A stretch of DNA of 64,000 nucleotides, taken from positions 1-64,000 of the forward strand of contig NZ_BEXF01000002.1 of the NCBI RefSeq assembly GCF_002897295.1, in the 5' to 3' direction. Below, piece by piece: positions 42,583 through 51,780 of this stretch. The translations under genes were made by a program, and so were the position numbers. The notes beneath the pieces are model-generated. The model did no database searches. It worked only from the letters and a program-made list of their open reading frames with translations, and was not told where the DNA came from. Source of the DNA: Brevibacillus reuszeri. Its GTDB lineage: Bacteria > Bacillota > Bacilli > Brevibacillales > Brevibacillaceae. How positions within the stretch are numbered: position 1 is the stretch's first letter; every line of letters begins with the position of its first letter.

Positions 42583-45285
42583 CTAAGGCATCTCATTGGC
42601 TTCAAAATAGTCATCCCGGTCAAAACGACCGCGCATCCATTTATACGTATCGTCATAAATAGCGCGCATGACCGAGTCTTTGCTATTCGCTGCCTCAATC
42701 AACGTCTTGGAGCCGTAATAGTATGCATGCACATTATTTTTATCCATTCCCAGCTTACGGGCTGCCACCAGCTGGTTGTAGTAAATCTGATAAAACTTCG
42801 GATCTTTGTACATCCGCTCGTCCCCTTCAATCTCTACACCCATGCCGTACTTGCTGACAACCTCAAGCACACCCTCGATACGATCGAGGCCAACTGGCTT
42901 GTCATTATAATAATTCGGCTGCAGGAAGGCATAGTCGAAATACAGGGACTTCCACTCTTCAACACCTGGCGCACCGAAATACGGAATCCAGTAAAAACGG
43001 AGCGCGTTGTCATGCACCATGCTAGCGGTACTGCGGATCAGCTCGCGTTCCTTCGGTGCACTATCATCGATAAGCTCGTGGAACCAGTAAATGCCCTCCA
43101 GCTTGAGGTACGCATAGCCTTCTTTGTTCCAACGCTTTTGCAGCTCCTGGAAGTACCATTCCAGAGCCTGCTTGCGATTCAAGTATGCCTGCTCCTCGCC
43201 AATCGTCGCAGCGTTGAACGAGAGCGACGGTTTATCCGGCGCCATTTTACCAAAATTAGTTTGATTGGCATTCGGATATGGCAGAGCGAGAACGACATTT
43301 TCCTGTGTTGGCGTCGTATACAGGGTTCCACGCAAACGATTGTACTCGCGCATCGCCTTGTTCAAGGCATCCAGCTGCTTGCCTGATCCAAACAGATCGT
43401 TCATGTAGCTTTGCCAGCCGTCCTTGGTGACAGGCATGTTTTGATAAGGTAAAAAGAGGATCGTGTCGAACATCTGATCACGCATGTAGCCATCCGCTGT
43501 TCGGTAGCCTACCATCGGCAAAAAGTCTTCCTTGGACCAGGTGCCGCGATCTCCGTATGACCCCGAATAAGCCAGAAGCATATTTTCTACGCGATTGCCT
43601 GCCTTTTTATCTTCCATCATCTGTGTTGGGCTTGGCGGTGGCAGTAAAACCGGTCCGCCTTCCCAATGATTGCTTGATTTTGCCCATACCTCAAGTTGAC
43701 GGGCGAAAGTAAATACTTTTACCGGGAACGATACGCGTACATAACGGGTTTCTACATCAGGTAGCATTACGGTTAGCGTACGTTCTACAATCTTGGTTTC
43801 TGACTGAGCTACATCATGCAGAGATCTCCCAGCATAAGACCACGCCTTACCATCACGTGATACTTCTACATCCATGTACTCAGGCATTGTAATCCCTGAT
43901 GATTTCTGATGCTTGAACGTCAGCGTGACCTTCTCCAACGGTTTTGCCTCAGCCAAAGCAACTGTCACCTTGCGTCCAAACTGACGGTTATACCCGGTCC
44001 AATCCTGAGAAGGGGTAACCAAACCACCTACAGGGCCAGGATATTGCTTTTCAATTTCACGGAAATAGGAGTCCGGCTGTCCAAATGTGTCCACTGACGT
44101 AAAGCTGCCAGGCGCCACGTTGATTAGCTCTTCCTGCTCTGCTGGCTCTGACGGCTCTCCTGGTTCTGACGGTTCAACAGGCTCAGATGGGTCCTTTGTC
44201 TCTTTGTCAGCTGCTGGGGTACTCTTCGTCTCGCTGCCCTCAGCTGTAGGCTTGCCAGCCTCGGTTGCTGGAGTAGGCGTTGTTGTAGCGGAGTCAGCTT
44301 TGACCTCGCCAACACCCGCTACTGGAGCAAGTGGCTTGTCCGCGGTTTTGATTTCTACAGGAACCGTCACGGTTTTGTAGCCCATGGTGACGGTGATGTT
44401 TCCTTTTCCTGGTGTAGGGCCGGCAACGAACGTACCATCCGCCAAAATTGTTCCGAGCTCTGGACGATCAAAAGCAAAAATCGGTGTAAAAGGAAGCTTG
44501 TCTCCCTGAACGCCTGTGACCTTTACCTGCTCGCTCGTTCCGGCAAAGACGCTCAAAGCCTGCGTATTCAAAGCAAAATTTGCCTGCTCTGCCTGCTGGT
44601 ATCGCGCGTCCAATATACGTTCCGCGATGACCGCTGCATCGGCGCGTGTCACGATACCATTCGGATTAAACTTTCCACCGTTTCCCTGCATCCAGCGTTG
44701 ATTGCTGACATCGCTGATTGCCTCTTTGGCGTAAGACGCGATCTCGTCCTCATCACTGTAGGAAACGTCACTTGTTGCCGGTGCTTTTTTTACGGCCCCC
44801 GCTTTCATCAAGCGAGAAAGCATGACAGCCAGCTCTTGCCGGGTTAATGGATCGGTAGAACCGAGTGTTTGATCGCTTCGACCATTCATTACCTTCATCT
44901 CACTGAGACCATATACATAAGTCGCATAAGGGCTTTCCAAAGGCACGTCATCAAATCGGGCTTCCTGCACACTATGCGGCTGCAGACCCATTACCTTTGT
45001 TAACAATACCGCGATATCTTGACGAGAGATGCTATTCTGCGGGTTAAATCGGTCATTACCCTGACCACTGATCAGATGAAGCGAAACCAGTCTGTTCACT
45101 GCATTGCGGGCGTAGCTGTTCTCGATATCGGAAAAAGCTAATGCCTCATTCACTGGCTTCGCCGTTTCTTCCACCTGCTTTTCTTGCCCGTCTGTGGCAG
45201 ATACAAGCGGTGCGGTCTGGACAAGCAAAGTAGATAATGCCAAACAAGCTGCCAGCACCCTACTTCCAAATCGTTTCTTACTCAT
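42583..45285 (-). CDS. S-layer homology protein with DUF4855 domain
   Basis: A 900-residue exported protein. A signal peptide (SRVLAACLALSTLLVQTAP, ending LVSA) is followed by three SLH motifs (about residues 40-210; FSDIENSYARNAVNRL, FDDVPLESPYATYVYGL, YSDEDEIASYAKEAISDV), a bacterial Ig-like unit (SVFAGTSEQVKVTGVQGD), a 70-residue linker rich in Pro, Glu and Ser, a discoidin-like beta region, and a C-terminal DUF4855 domain (VGYRTADGYMRDQMFDTILFLPYQN onward). It is anchored to the wall by SLH binding. The start chosen is ATG 45285, nine bases after GGAGGAG; the frame to 45303 starts on the ribosome site. Confidence 0.87.
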   Translation of the reverse strand: MSKKRFGSRVLAACLALSTLLVQTAPLVSATDGQEKQVEETAKPVNEALAFSDIENSYARNAVNRLVSLHLISGQGNDRFNPQNSISRQDIAVLLTKVMGLQPHSVQEARFDDVPLESPYATYVYGLSEMKVMNGRSDQTLGSTDPLTRQELAVMLSRLMKAGAVKKAPATSDVSYSDEDEIASYAKEAISDVSNQRWMQGNGGKFNPNGIVTRADAAVIAERILDARYQQAEQANFALNTQALSVFAGTSEQVKVTGVQGDKLPFTPIFAFDRPELGTILADGTFVAGPTPGKGNITVTMGYKTVTVPVEIKTADKPLAPVAGVGEVKADSATTTPTPATEAGKPTAEGSETKSTPAADKETKDPSEPVEPSEPGEPSEPAEQEELINVAPGSFTSVDTFGQPDSYFREIEKQYPGPVGGLVTPSQDWTGYNRQFGRKVTVALAEAKPLEKVTLTFKHQKSSGITMPEYMDVEVSRDGKAWSYAGRSLHDVAQSETKIVERTLTVMLPDVETRYVRVSFPVKVFTFARQLEVWAKSSNHWEGGPVLLPPPSPTQMMEDKKAGNRVENMLLAYSGSYGDRGTWSKEDFLPMVGYRTADGYMRDQMFDTILFLPYQNMPVTKDGWQSYMNDLFGSGKQLDALNKAMREYNRLRGTLYTTPTQENVVLALPYPNANQTNFGKMAPDKPSLSFNAATIGEEQAYLNRKQALEWYFQELQKRWNKEGYAYLKLEGIYWFHELIDDSAPKERELIRSTASMVHDNALRFYWIPYFGAPGVEEWKSLYFDYAFLQPNYYNDKPVGLDRIEGVLEVVSKYGMGVEIEGDERMYKDPKFYQIYYNQLVAARKLGMDKNNVHAYYYGSKTLIEAANSKDSVMRAIYDDTYKWMRGRFDRDDYFEANEMP

Positions 45286-45319
45286 TGCTAATTTCTCCTC
45301 CAAAATGCCCTGCTTTCTC

Positions 45320-46486
45320 TTACTCGTTTACTTCGTTTGGGGAAGCCAATGGCTGGCGCGGCGGTTTTGGTCCAAAAAACTGATAGTAATCTACTTTCAT
45401 GTTCCCGTTGTAAAGCTTGCGTTTTTTGCTTGCCGTACGCCCAAAGTGCTCTTCAAACAGCTCGTCTGAGGTAATGATGTAAAACGACCACGTATCCATC
45501 GCAGCAAACGTCTTACCCATTTCACCATACATGCGGCTTACCTGCTTCCACTCACCCAGTCGCTCACCATATGGAGGGTTACAGATTAAGTAGCCGTACT
45601 TTCGCTTCGTCCTCACATCGCGAACGTCCATGCGCTGGAAGTGAATCAAATCCTCGACGCCTGCTTCAGTGGCATTCAGACGTGCGATTTTTAAGATTTC
45701 ATCGTCCATATCCGTACCGATTATCTCCAGCTTTTGATCGTAGCGGGCAAGATCGTGTGTTTCCGCGCGCGCTTCACGCCATGCTGTTTTCGGGATGACC
45801 GGCCAGCTCTCAGACACAAACTCCCTGTTCATCCCCGGTGCAATGTTTTGTCCGATGAGTGCTGCCTCGATCGGGATTGTCCCGGAACCACAGAATGGGT
45901 CCATGAATACCCGATCCGGTTTCCAGCGAGACAGCATGATCAGCGCTGCTGCCATCGTTTCCTTTAGCGGAGCGGTACCAATCAGCTCGCGGTACCCCCG
46001 TTTGTGCAAGCCAGGTCCGGACGTATCAATCGTCAAGGTTGCTACATCCTTGAGAAGAGCCACCTCGATTTTGTACAAAGGTCCCTGCTCCTCGAACCAA
46101 TCCGTTTTGTACGTCTTTTTCAAGCTTTCTACTACTGCTTTTTTCACGATGGCTTGGCAATCAGATATGCTGTACAACGTGGACTTTACCGATTTGCCTT
46201 CCACGGGAAATGCTGCGTCTTCGGTAATCCAATCCGCCCAAGGCAGAGCCTTTGTCTTTTCAAACAGCTCGTCAAAGGTGGTCGCTTTGAACTCCCCAAT
46301 CTTTAGACGCACGCGATCGGCAGTTCGTAACCATAAATTTGTACGCGGTATAGCAGAAATATCTGCAGTGAATGTAACCTTTCCATTTTCCACCTGAACA
46401 GGTCCATAGCCAAGAGCTTTTACTTCTTCAGCTACAACCGATTCCAATCCAAAAGTCGCCGTAGCGATCAATTCCACTTTTTGCAT
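45320..46486 (-). CDS. THUMP-domain class I RNA methyltransferase (RlmL/YpsC-like)
   Basis: A 388-residue enzyme with an N-terminal THUMP RNA-binding domain (GLESVVAEEVKALGYGPVQVENGKV) and a Rossmann methyltransferase domain with DPFCGSGTIPIEAALI (SAM site) and the catalytic NPPYGERLG. B. subtilis YpsC and E. coli RlmL (N2-guanosine, 23S rRNA) have this plan; the modified base here is inferred. The start chosen is ATG 46486, eight bases after AGGAG; the longer frame to 46525 has no ribosome site. Confidence 0.9.
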   Translation of the reverse strand: MQKVELIATATFGLESVVAEEVKALGYGPVQVENGKVTFTADISAIPRTNLWLRTADRVRLKIGEFKATTFDELFEKTKALPWADWITEDAAFPVEGKSVKSTLYSISDCQAIVKKAVVESLKKTYKTDWFEEQGPLYKIEVALLKDVATLTIDTSGPGLHKRGYRELIGTAPLKETMAAALIMLSRWKPDRVFMDPFCGSGTIPIEAALIGQNIAPGMNREFVSESWPVIPKTAWREARAETHDLARYDQKLEIIGTDMDDEILKIARLNATEAGVEDLIHFQRMDVRDVRTKRKYGYLICNPPYGERLGEWKQVSRMYGEMGKTFAAMDTWSFYIITSDELFEEHFGRTASKKRKLYNGNMKVDYYQFFGPKPPRQPLASPNEVNE

Positions 46487-46737
46487 TATACGATCTCCTG
46501 TCCGTACCAAAATGCTTTGGGTCATACCCTTATACTATATTACCCGATTTGGGCGTGGGGTTGGTAATCTTGTCTATTTTAGAAACCTAAGAGAGCGAAT
46601 CGATAGGCGACATCGGAGCCTAGCTGCACAACCAGGTAAAATGGAAAGGCCCTGTCCCCCTAACATGGAGAGCAGAGCCGGATGGCGTTTAAACGAACTG
46701 GAAACCCTATGTAAAAACACTACTGGGGAGGAAAACC

Positions 46738-47547
46738 ATGCCCGAATTACCTGAAATGGAGACATACCGCCGCTTGCTGCAGGAACGCGTCGTTGGACGC
46801 ACGATAACAGCCACCCTCGTACAACGAGAAAAGACGATTAATCTTGACCCGGCACAATTTGACCAGATCTTAGTTGGGAATCGGATCACACTCGTAGATC
46901 GCTGTGCGAAGCACTTGTTGTTCCATTTGGAAAGCGGACATATATTGCTGCTCCATCTGATGCTAGGCGGGTTTCTTTATTATGGTACGGTAGACGACAA
47001 GCTGGGACGAACTGCGCAAGTGACGCTGTCGTTTGGCCAGCCCATCCTATATTTCCACGGACTGCGCCTCGGCTATCTTCACTTGCTCACAGCCGGGCAG
47101 CTGGATGAGCGTCTTGACTCACTTGGTCCTGAGCCGTTGGATGCGGCCTTTACGCTTTCACGCTTCACCGAGCTACTCGAAGACAAAAGAGGCATCCTCA
47201 AAACGACGCTCGTTGACCAGCATTGGCTCTCGGGCATTGGAAATTGCTATTCCGACGAAATTTGCTTTGACGCCCAAATCCTGCCGACCAGACGCATCCC
47301 AGAGCTTACCCAAGAGGAGATCAAGCGTCTCTATTTCTCCATGCAAAAGGTTCTAAAAGAAGCAATTCAATACGGCGGCTATATGGAGCCACCTCTTTAT
47401 CGTGACGATCACTTGACTGGTGGCTTCAATGACCGCTGCCGAGTGTACGACCGCGGGGGTGAGCCTTGCCTGCGTTGTGGACAGCCTATCATCCAAAGCA
47501 AGCTATCCTCGCGAAAGGTTTTCGCCTGTATCAACTGCCAGCACTAG
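46738..47547 (+). CDS. Divergent Fpg/Nei-family DNA glycosylase
   Basis: A 269-residue protein of the formamidopyrimidine-DNA glycosylase fold. Catalytic residues are kept: MPELPEMETY (P2 and E3 of the lyase active site), K58 in CAKHLLFHL, the helix-two-turn-helix region DQHWLSGIGNCYSDEICF, R in SSRKVFAC, and a CxxC...CxxC zinc finger (CLRCG and CINCQ). The void-filling loop usually read DPRRFG is HGLRLGYL, and the HLxM(T/S)G block is HLMLGGFLYY, so lesion specificity probably differs from that of MutM. Two hundred bases of leader precede it. The last 4 bases overlap the end of the convergent GNAT gene. Confidence 0.85.
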   Translation: MPELPEMETYRRLLQERVVGRTITATLVQREKTINLDPAQFDQILVGNRITLVDRCAKHLLFHLESGHILLLHLMLGGFLYYGTVDDKLGRTAQVTLSFGQPILYFHGLRLGYLHLLTAGQLDERLDSLGPEPLDAAFTLSRFTELLEDKRGILKTTLVDQHWLSGIGNCYSDEICFDAQILPTRRIPELTQEEIKRLYFSMQKVLKEAIQYGGYMEPPLYRDDHLTGGFNDRCRVYDRGGEPCLRCGQPIIQSKLSSRKVFACINCQH

Positions 47548-48446
47548 ATGACTGCCTCTTTTTCCATCTGTTTGCTCATGTATACCTGCTCCGTGCCGGA
47601 CGAGGCAAAGCCCGCTTCTGCCAATAGCTCGAACAGCATTTCGTCAGAGGCTCGCAAATTGAACGTAGTCCGGCGACACGCCACTTCATTTGGGGCGTAC
47701 AAGTAAGCCAGTGCAGTACGCAATATGTCTTTGGCATCGGCATGCGCTGGCTGCGCTGCACATTGTCGCAGGACAATCGCATTCAGCTTGCCCTCTTCGC
47801 TTAGCACGATTTTATACATCGCGTAGCCAACCGCCTGCCCCTCTTGATCCTCTACAATCAGAGCCTGGGCATCCCGTAAGCTTTGCCACTGATTTTGCCA
47901 CGGCACATCTGAACGATAAAACGGCAATCCCGCTACCTCCTGCACGAGTGCTGCTCTCACCTGATAACGTCCATCTGCCTCTGTACCAAAAGCATGCTCA
48001 TGAAGTGCATCTAACCGTTCCCAAAAGAGCAGACGATCCTCGAGCTTATATCCGAGCTGATCATACAGTGCGATGGCTTTTTCATTTTGACTGAGCGCCT
48101 CCAGAGTCGCTACATCTACTCCTGCTTCCCGGTAACGGTCGAGCGTCGCCTGAATCAGCAATCGTCCAACTCCCTTTCGTCGGTATTCAGTCGCCACGCC
48201 TGTCCCGCCGTTCCACGCCACTTTTTGGTTCCCGATCGTTCTCAGGCCACTAGCCACTAAACCTACTGGCTCTGCCCCATCAAAAGCGACTACTGACAAA
48301 GAAAGAACATAGCCCTCTGCCCCCAGGCGTTGGACGAGGCTCTCCTCCGTCATGGTAACGGGTAGAAAATAGCCCTCAAACCCTCTGTTCCACGCCTTCG
48401 TTACTTCTGCAAAGGTACATTCGCTCATCGACTTGATGGTAATCAT
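47544..48446 (-). CDS. GNAT-family acetyltransferase with two GNAT halves
   Basis: A 300-residue protein. The N-terminal half has a clear acetyl-CoA site (VATEYRRKGVGRLLIQATLDRY) and motif B (ALSQNEKAIALYDQLGYKLEDRL); the C-terminal half looks like a second, degenerate GNAT unit (VEDQEGQAVGYAMYKIV to YLYAPNEVACRRTTFNLRASDEMLFELL). Such tandem enzymes occur widely with unknown acceptors. The start chosen is ATG 48446, six bases after GGAAGGTG. It converges on the glycosylase gene with overlapping stop codons. Confidence 0.82.
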   Translation of the reverse strand: MITIKSMSECTFAEVTKAWNRGFEGYFLPVTMTEESLVQRLGAEGYVLSLSVVAFDGAEPVGLVASGLRTIGNQKVAWNGGTGVATEYRRKGVGRLLIQATLDRYREAGVDVATLEALSQNEKAIALYDQLGYKLEDRLLFWERLDALHEHAFGTEADGRYQVRAALVQEVAGLPFYRSDVPWQNQWQSLRDAQALIVEDQEGQAVGYAMYKIVLSEEGKLNAIVLRQCAAQPAHADAKDILRTALAYLYAPNEVACRRTTFNLRASDEMLFELLAEAGFASSGTEQVYMSKQMEKEAVI

Positions 48447-48619
48447 AGTATCACCTTCCAATCTTTTGATAAAAATATTTTAATCGTTAAAAACTAAAAA
48501 TTCAATCTTCCAAGAAGATTCCTTCGTGAACTTCTCAGTTGTGAGCAACTTCCGCTCCCCAACTGTCCCTTGTACGCCCTACATGATAAGATAGAAAAAA
48601 TGATTACCCGGGAGGTACT

Positions 48620-49042
48620 ATGCGCAAACAGCTTACGGTCGGTTCGCTCCTGCCTACTCGTCCATCCGTTCAAACAGCGAGTCCTGTTCCCGCATCCAAG
48701 GAGCCGGTACCCCAAACCCAAACCGCTTTTACCCGGTCAACTCCTCCTGTACGCCCTGGTAAAACGGATCTTAATCAGGTACAGGTCAAACAAAAAGGGC
48801 AGTCGTTCTCTGTTCGGTACGCTCCCTGTCAAACCCTTCTAGCCGCAGCCCTCGCGCAAGGCCAGAATATCGCCTACAAATGTCAGCAAGGCTCTTGCGG
48901 TAAATGCAGCGTGCAGGTGCTCCACGGAGACTTTTTGCTTGATGCTCCAGGAGTTCAGGAAAAAACAACGCTTGATAAAAAACTGGCTTCTGGCTATCGT
49001 CTCGCGTGCCAGAGCACATTTCGATCTACGAGAAGAATGTAA
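48620..49042 (+). CDS. 2Fe-2S ferredoxin with proline-rich N-terminal extension
   Basis: A 140-residue protein. A 60-residue Pro/Thr/Ser-rich extension precedes a plant-type 2Fe-2S fold with cysteines C88, C93, C96 and C130 (CQQGSCGKC and LACQS), the spacing expected of this family. It transfers single electrons; the partner is unknown. The start is ATG 48620, five bases after GGGAGGT. Three bases separate it from the frame of the next gene (thiN), so they form an operon. Confidence 0.85.
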   Translation: MRKQLTVGSLLPTRPSVQTASPVPASKEPVPQTQTAFTRSTPPVRPGKTDLNQVQVKQKGQSFSVRYAPCQTLLAAALAQGQNIAYKCQQGSCGKCSVQVLHGDFLLDAPGVQEKTTLDKKLASGYRLACQSTFRSTRRM

Positions 49043-49057
49043 AAGGTGGCAGCAGCA

Positions 49058-49699
49058 ATGAAACCTACACGAATCCTCTTGTTCGCTGGAGGCAATCTGG
49101 GAAGCTGGGCGCTTCGTGATATACAAAAAGATGACTGGTTAGTTGGTGTAGACCGGGGCTCCCTGTTTCTCGTCCGCAACGGTTTGACCCCGCATCTCTC
49201 CATCGGTGATTTTGATTCTGTCTCCGCTGAAGAAATGTCGGAAATCGAACGCCACAGTGAAGCTGTATCCTCCTGTGATCCCGTAATGAAGGATTTAACT
49301 GATACGGAAATGGCACTCACTTGGGCGATCGAGCAGCATCCTGAAGAAATTGTTCTCATCGGAGTTCTTGGCACTCGATTTGACCACACGCTAGCAAACG
49401 TTCATCTATTACAAAAAGGACTACAAGCACAAATCGACTGCCGCATAGTCGATGAGAAGAACGAAATCCGGCTGATTGACCGTGAGTGCACTATCGTTTC
49501 CGATCATTTTGCCAATGTCTCACTTCTGCCGCTCACTCCAGAGGTGACAGGCATTACCTTGACCGGTTTTTTATACCCGTTGGATAACGCCACCCTGCGT
49601 ATTGGCGATACACTCGGCATCAGCAATGTCCTCTCTGCGGAAAAGGGCACGATCCAGATCAAATCCGGCAAGCTGCTCGTTATGAAAAGCAAAGACTAA
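49058..49699 (+). CDS. thiN: Thiamine pyrophosphokinase
   Basis: A 213-residue enzyme that pyrophosphorylates thiamine to thiamine diphosphate. It matches the Bacillus ThiN (YloS) in the blocks LLFAGGNLGSWAL, DDWLVGVDRGSLFLVRNGLTP, IGDFDSVS (metal-binding), KDLTDTEMALTWAI and LGTRFDHTLANVHLL. The start chosen is ATG 49058, eight bases after AAGGTGG; GTG 49046 is also in frame and overlaps the ribosome site. In B. subtilis thiN lies near rpe and ylo genes; here it follows a ferredoxin gene. Confidence 0.92.
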   Translation: MKPTRILLFAGGNLGSWALRDIQKDDWLVGVDRGSLFLVRNGLTPHLSIGDFDSVSAEEMSEIERHSEAVSSCDPVMKDLTDTEMALTWAIEQHPEEIVLIGVLGTRFDHTLANVHLLQKGLQAQIDCRIVDEKNEIRLIDRECTIVSDHFANVSLLPLTPEVTGITLTGFLYPLDNATLRIGDTLGISNVLSAEKGTIQIKSGKLLVMKSKD

Positions 49700-49712
49700 G
49701 AAAAGATGGCTA

Positions 49713-49748
49713 AAAAGGATCTCTACGAACGACGAGAGATCCTTTTCC
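49713..49748 (+). terminator. Rho-independent terminator after thiN
   Basis: AAAGGATCTCT pairs perfectly with AGAGATCCTTT across a 10-base loop. Confidence 0.85.
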
Positions 49749-49779
49749 TATGTGTAAGTCTATATCCGTGCTTGTCAGC

Positions 49780-50463
49780 TTACTCCTCGACCTGAAGCGG
49801 CAGCTGCCAGTCAATTTCTGTGATGCCTTTGGAGCGCAAAAACTCGTTCGTCCGCGAAAATGGACGACTGCCAAAAAAGCCGCGGTTTGCCGAAAATGGA
49901 CTTGGATGTGGTGACGCAATAATAAAATGCTTTGTCGTATCAATGAACGAAGCCTTTTCCTGGGCGTGCTTGCCCCACAGGATAAAAACGAGTGGCGTCT
50001 CACGTTCGTTCAATAGTGTAATTACCCGATCGGTAAACGTCTCCCATCCTAGACCCTTATGCGAGTTAGGATTGCCGCTCCGTACCGTCAATACAGTGTT
50101 TAGCATCATGACACCTTGCTCTGCCCAATGCGTCAAATAGCCATGCTCAGGAATCGTGCAGTTCAAATCACTCTGCAGCTCCTTGTAAATGTTTTGCAAA
50201 GAAGGTGGTGGCTTGATTCCCGGTTTGACCGAAAAGCTGAGACCATGTGCTTGCCCTGGCCCGTGGTAAGGATCTTGTCCCAAAATAACAACCTTGGCCT
50301 GCTCATAGCCTGTCAAATGCAATGCGGTAAAAATGTGATACATATCTGGATAGATCGTATGGGTTTGATACTCCTCTTTTAACGCTTGGCGCAGCTCTAA
50401 ATAATATGGTTTTTCAAATTCCTCTGCCAATACAGGCGCCCAATCATTTTCCAATATGGCCAT
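49780..50463 (-). CDS. ung: Uracil-DNA glycosylase (family 1)
   Basis: A 227-residue enzyme that removes uracil from DNA. Both signatures are intact: [18 protein letters not shown] with catalytic D64 and the minor-groove loop [14 protein letters not shown] with the catalytic His. Its length matches other Ung proteins. The start is ATG 50463, behind AAGGTGAGGGA. Convergent to thiN, from which it is separated by the terminator. Confidence 0.97.
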   Translation of the reverse strand: MAILENDWAPVLAEEFEKPYYLELRQALKEEYQTHTIYPDMYHIFTALHLTGYEQAKVVILGQDPYHGPGQAHGLSFSVKPGIKPPPSLQNIYKELQSDLNCTIPEHGYLTHWAEQGVMMLNTVLTVRSGNPNSHKGLGWETFTDRVITLLNERETPLVFILWGKHAQEKASFIDTTKHFIIASPHPSPFSANRGFFGSRPFSRTNEFLRSKGITEIDWQLPLQVEE

Positions 50464-50639
50464 ATTCCCTCACCTTGTCCATTTTGTCTTATCTCCTACC
50501 TTATCACAAAGCCGCACATCCCTAAACCAGGATTGTGTCCTGCAAGAAGTAGGACTTTCTGCTGTTGGATCCTAGCTTTTCTCCAAAGAATAGTCATAGC
50601 TTCCTAGTACCCTTGGTTGATAGCCCCCTTTGTCGATTT

Positions 50640-50669
50640 TTGACATAATATTTTCTGGGAAGATATAGA
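50640..50669 (+). promoter_or_regulatory. Promoter of the secreted-protein gene
   Basis: TTGACA (50640-50645) and TATAGA (50664-50669) are 18 bases apart, a good sigma-A promoter. The start point is near 50676, giving a short leader. Confidence 0.65.
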
Positions 50670-50701
50670 ATAAGAAACGGGAGAGAGGTTTTTCTTTCAA
50701 C

Positions 50702-51217
50702 GTGAAATGGGACCTGAAATCATTTATGGGGGGCATCATAGTAGGTTCGGTGCTATTTTCTGGTATCGCTATCGCTGCTCCAGCTTATCCAGATGTAACC
50801 GAAGGAATCAAGACGCCATTTACCTACTACTTTGATGGTGTACCGAAATCGCCATCTACCGAAGTAAAAGGCATTATGTACAAAAATTCTGTCTATGTAC
50901 CTATTCGTTTCGTGGCAGAAAATTTGAACAAGCCTGTGATTTACGATCAAAAAACGAAGTCGATTTATATTGGAAAGCTGCCAGTCGCGAAGATGTATTC
51001 CAAGATGGAAGCGGTTGAGCTGGTCAAAAAGAAATTGGCAGGCAGCCTCACACCTGCACATGTTGTTGAGTACGATCATGATGACGAAAAAGGTCACTAT
51101 GTCATTCAGGTGTACCAAACGATCGTGAACAATTTTCAATCTGGTGACAGCTACACTAGTACGTATGGCTGGTTTGTTGTAAATCCGAATACAGGTGAGA
51201 TTAAGTCTTTACTCTAA
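50702..51217 (+). CDS. Secreted protein with copper-amine-oxidase N-terminal-like domain
   Basis: A 171-residue exported protein. The signal peptide (FMGGIIVGSVLFSGIAIA) is followed by a small beta domain KGIMYKNSVYVPIRFVAENLNKPVIYD, resembling the copper amine oxidase N-terminal domain (stalk-like, common in Bacillales wall proteins), and a C-terminal half that resembles a PepSY-like unit (AVELVKKKLAGSL and GWFVVNPNTGEIKSLL). No enzyme motif. The start is GTG 50702; the ribosome site GAGAGAGG is rather distant. Confidence 0.75.
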   Translation: MKWDLKSFMGGIIVGSVLFSGIAIAAPAYPDVTEGIKTPFTYYFDGVPKSPSTEVKGIMYKNSVYVPIRFVAENLNKPVIYDQKTKSIYIGKLPVAKMYSKMEAVELVKKKLAGSLTPAHVVEYDHDDEKGHYVIQVYQTIVNNFQSGDSYTSTYGWFVVNPNTGEIKSLL

Positions 51218-51245
51218 TCACGCACTTATTCTTCTTTGATTCATG

Positions 51246-51276
51246 AGCAGCGGCTGCTAGGGGCCGCTGCTTTTTA
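51246..51276 (+). terminator. Rho-independent terminator after the secreted-protein gene
   Basis: AGCAGCGGC pairs perfectly with GCCGCTGCT, followed by TTTTTA. Confidence 0.92.
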
Positions 51277-51370
51277 TATTCCAATATACAGGCGAATTCA
51301 GTTGACAATGATAATCCATCTCACTACTATGAATAGGATGGTATCCACTAGAAAAAGAGGTGTATCGTTC

Positions 51371-51694
51371 ATGCTGATGGAAATGAAAACGATCGTTGTT
51401 CAGGAAGGGTTTGCCGACAACATCATTAAAAAATTCAGTGATCCAGGCGTAGTCGAGGAAGCTCCCGGATTTGTAGATTTGAGCATCATGGTACAAAAAG
51501 CACGTAAAGGCGAAGAAGAAGTCGTGGTTATGATTCGTTGGGAATCCAAAGAAATGTGGAAGCAGTGGGAGCTTAGCGATCCGCACCTGGAGGGACACAG
51601 ACAGTCACGGGGAAAACCGCGTCCTGATTACATCATCAGCTCCAAAAGCGGTCATTACGAGCTGAAAGCTGTTAAAGAGCCTCGTCCCATTTAA
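51371..51694 (+). CDS. hmoA: Heme-degrading monooxygenase (HmoA/IsdG-like)
   Basis: A 107-residue antibiotic-biosynthesis-monooxygenase fold protein. The sequence VVQEGFADNIIKKFSDPGVVEEAPGFVDLSIMV, then EEEVVVMIRWESKEMWKQWELSDPHLEGHR, resembles Bacillus HmoA with the Trp and His of the active site in place. It opens the heme macrocycle, releasing iron in the cytoplasm. The start chosen is ATG 51371, eight bases after AAAGAGGTG; the longer frame from 51236 crosses the preceding terminator and is not used. Confidence 0.85.
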   Translation: MLMEMKTIVVQEGFADNIIKKFSDPGVVEEAPGFVDLSIMVQKARKGEEEVVVMIRWESKEMWKQWELSDPHLEGHRQSRGKPRPDYIISSKSGHYELKAVKEPRPI

Positions 51695-51727
51695 GCCCTC
51701 TGCCGAGATCTCTTTCGTTCAAAGAAA

Positions 51728-51772
51728 ATAGCTGCAGGATAGGATGCGTAAAAAGCTCCTAGACTGCAGCTG
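51728..51772. terminator. Bidirectional terminator between hmoA and the hybrid kinase gene
   Basis: AGCTGCAG and CTGCAGCT form the stem base, with inner TAGG/CCTA pairs. T-rich sequence follows on both strands. Confidence 0.75.
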
Positions 51773-51780
51773 TTGTTTGT

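Noticed and set aside
46526-46737. A riboswitch in the leader of the Fpg-like gene
   Set aside because: Short inverted repeats (GGC/GCC, and the palindrome CGTTTAAACG at 46686-46695) are present, but no known riboswitch core or terminator/anti-terminator pair is seen.
50521-50570. CAGGATTGTGTCCTG and GTCCT/AGGAC repeats as a terminator for ung
   Set aside because: They lie upstream of ung on its own strand and have only 5-bp arms, with no clear T run.
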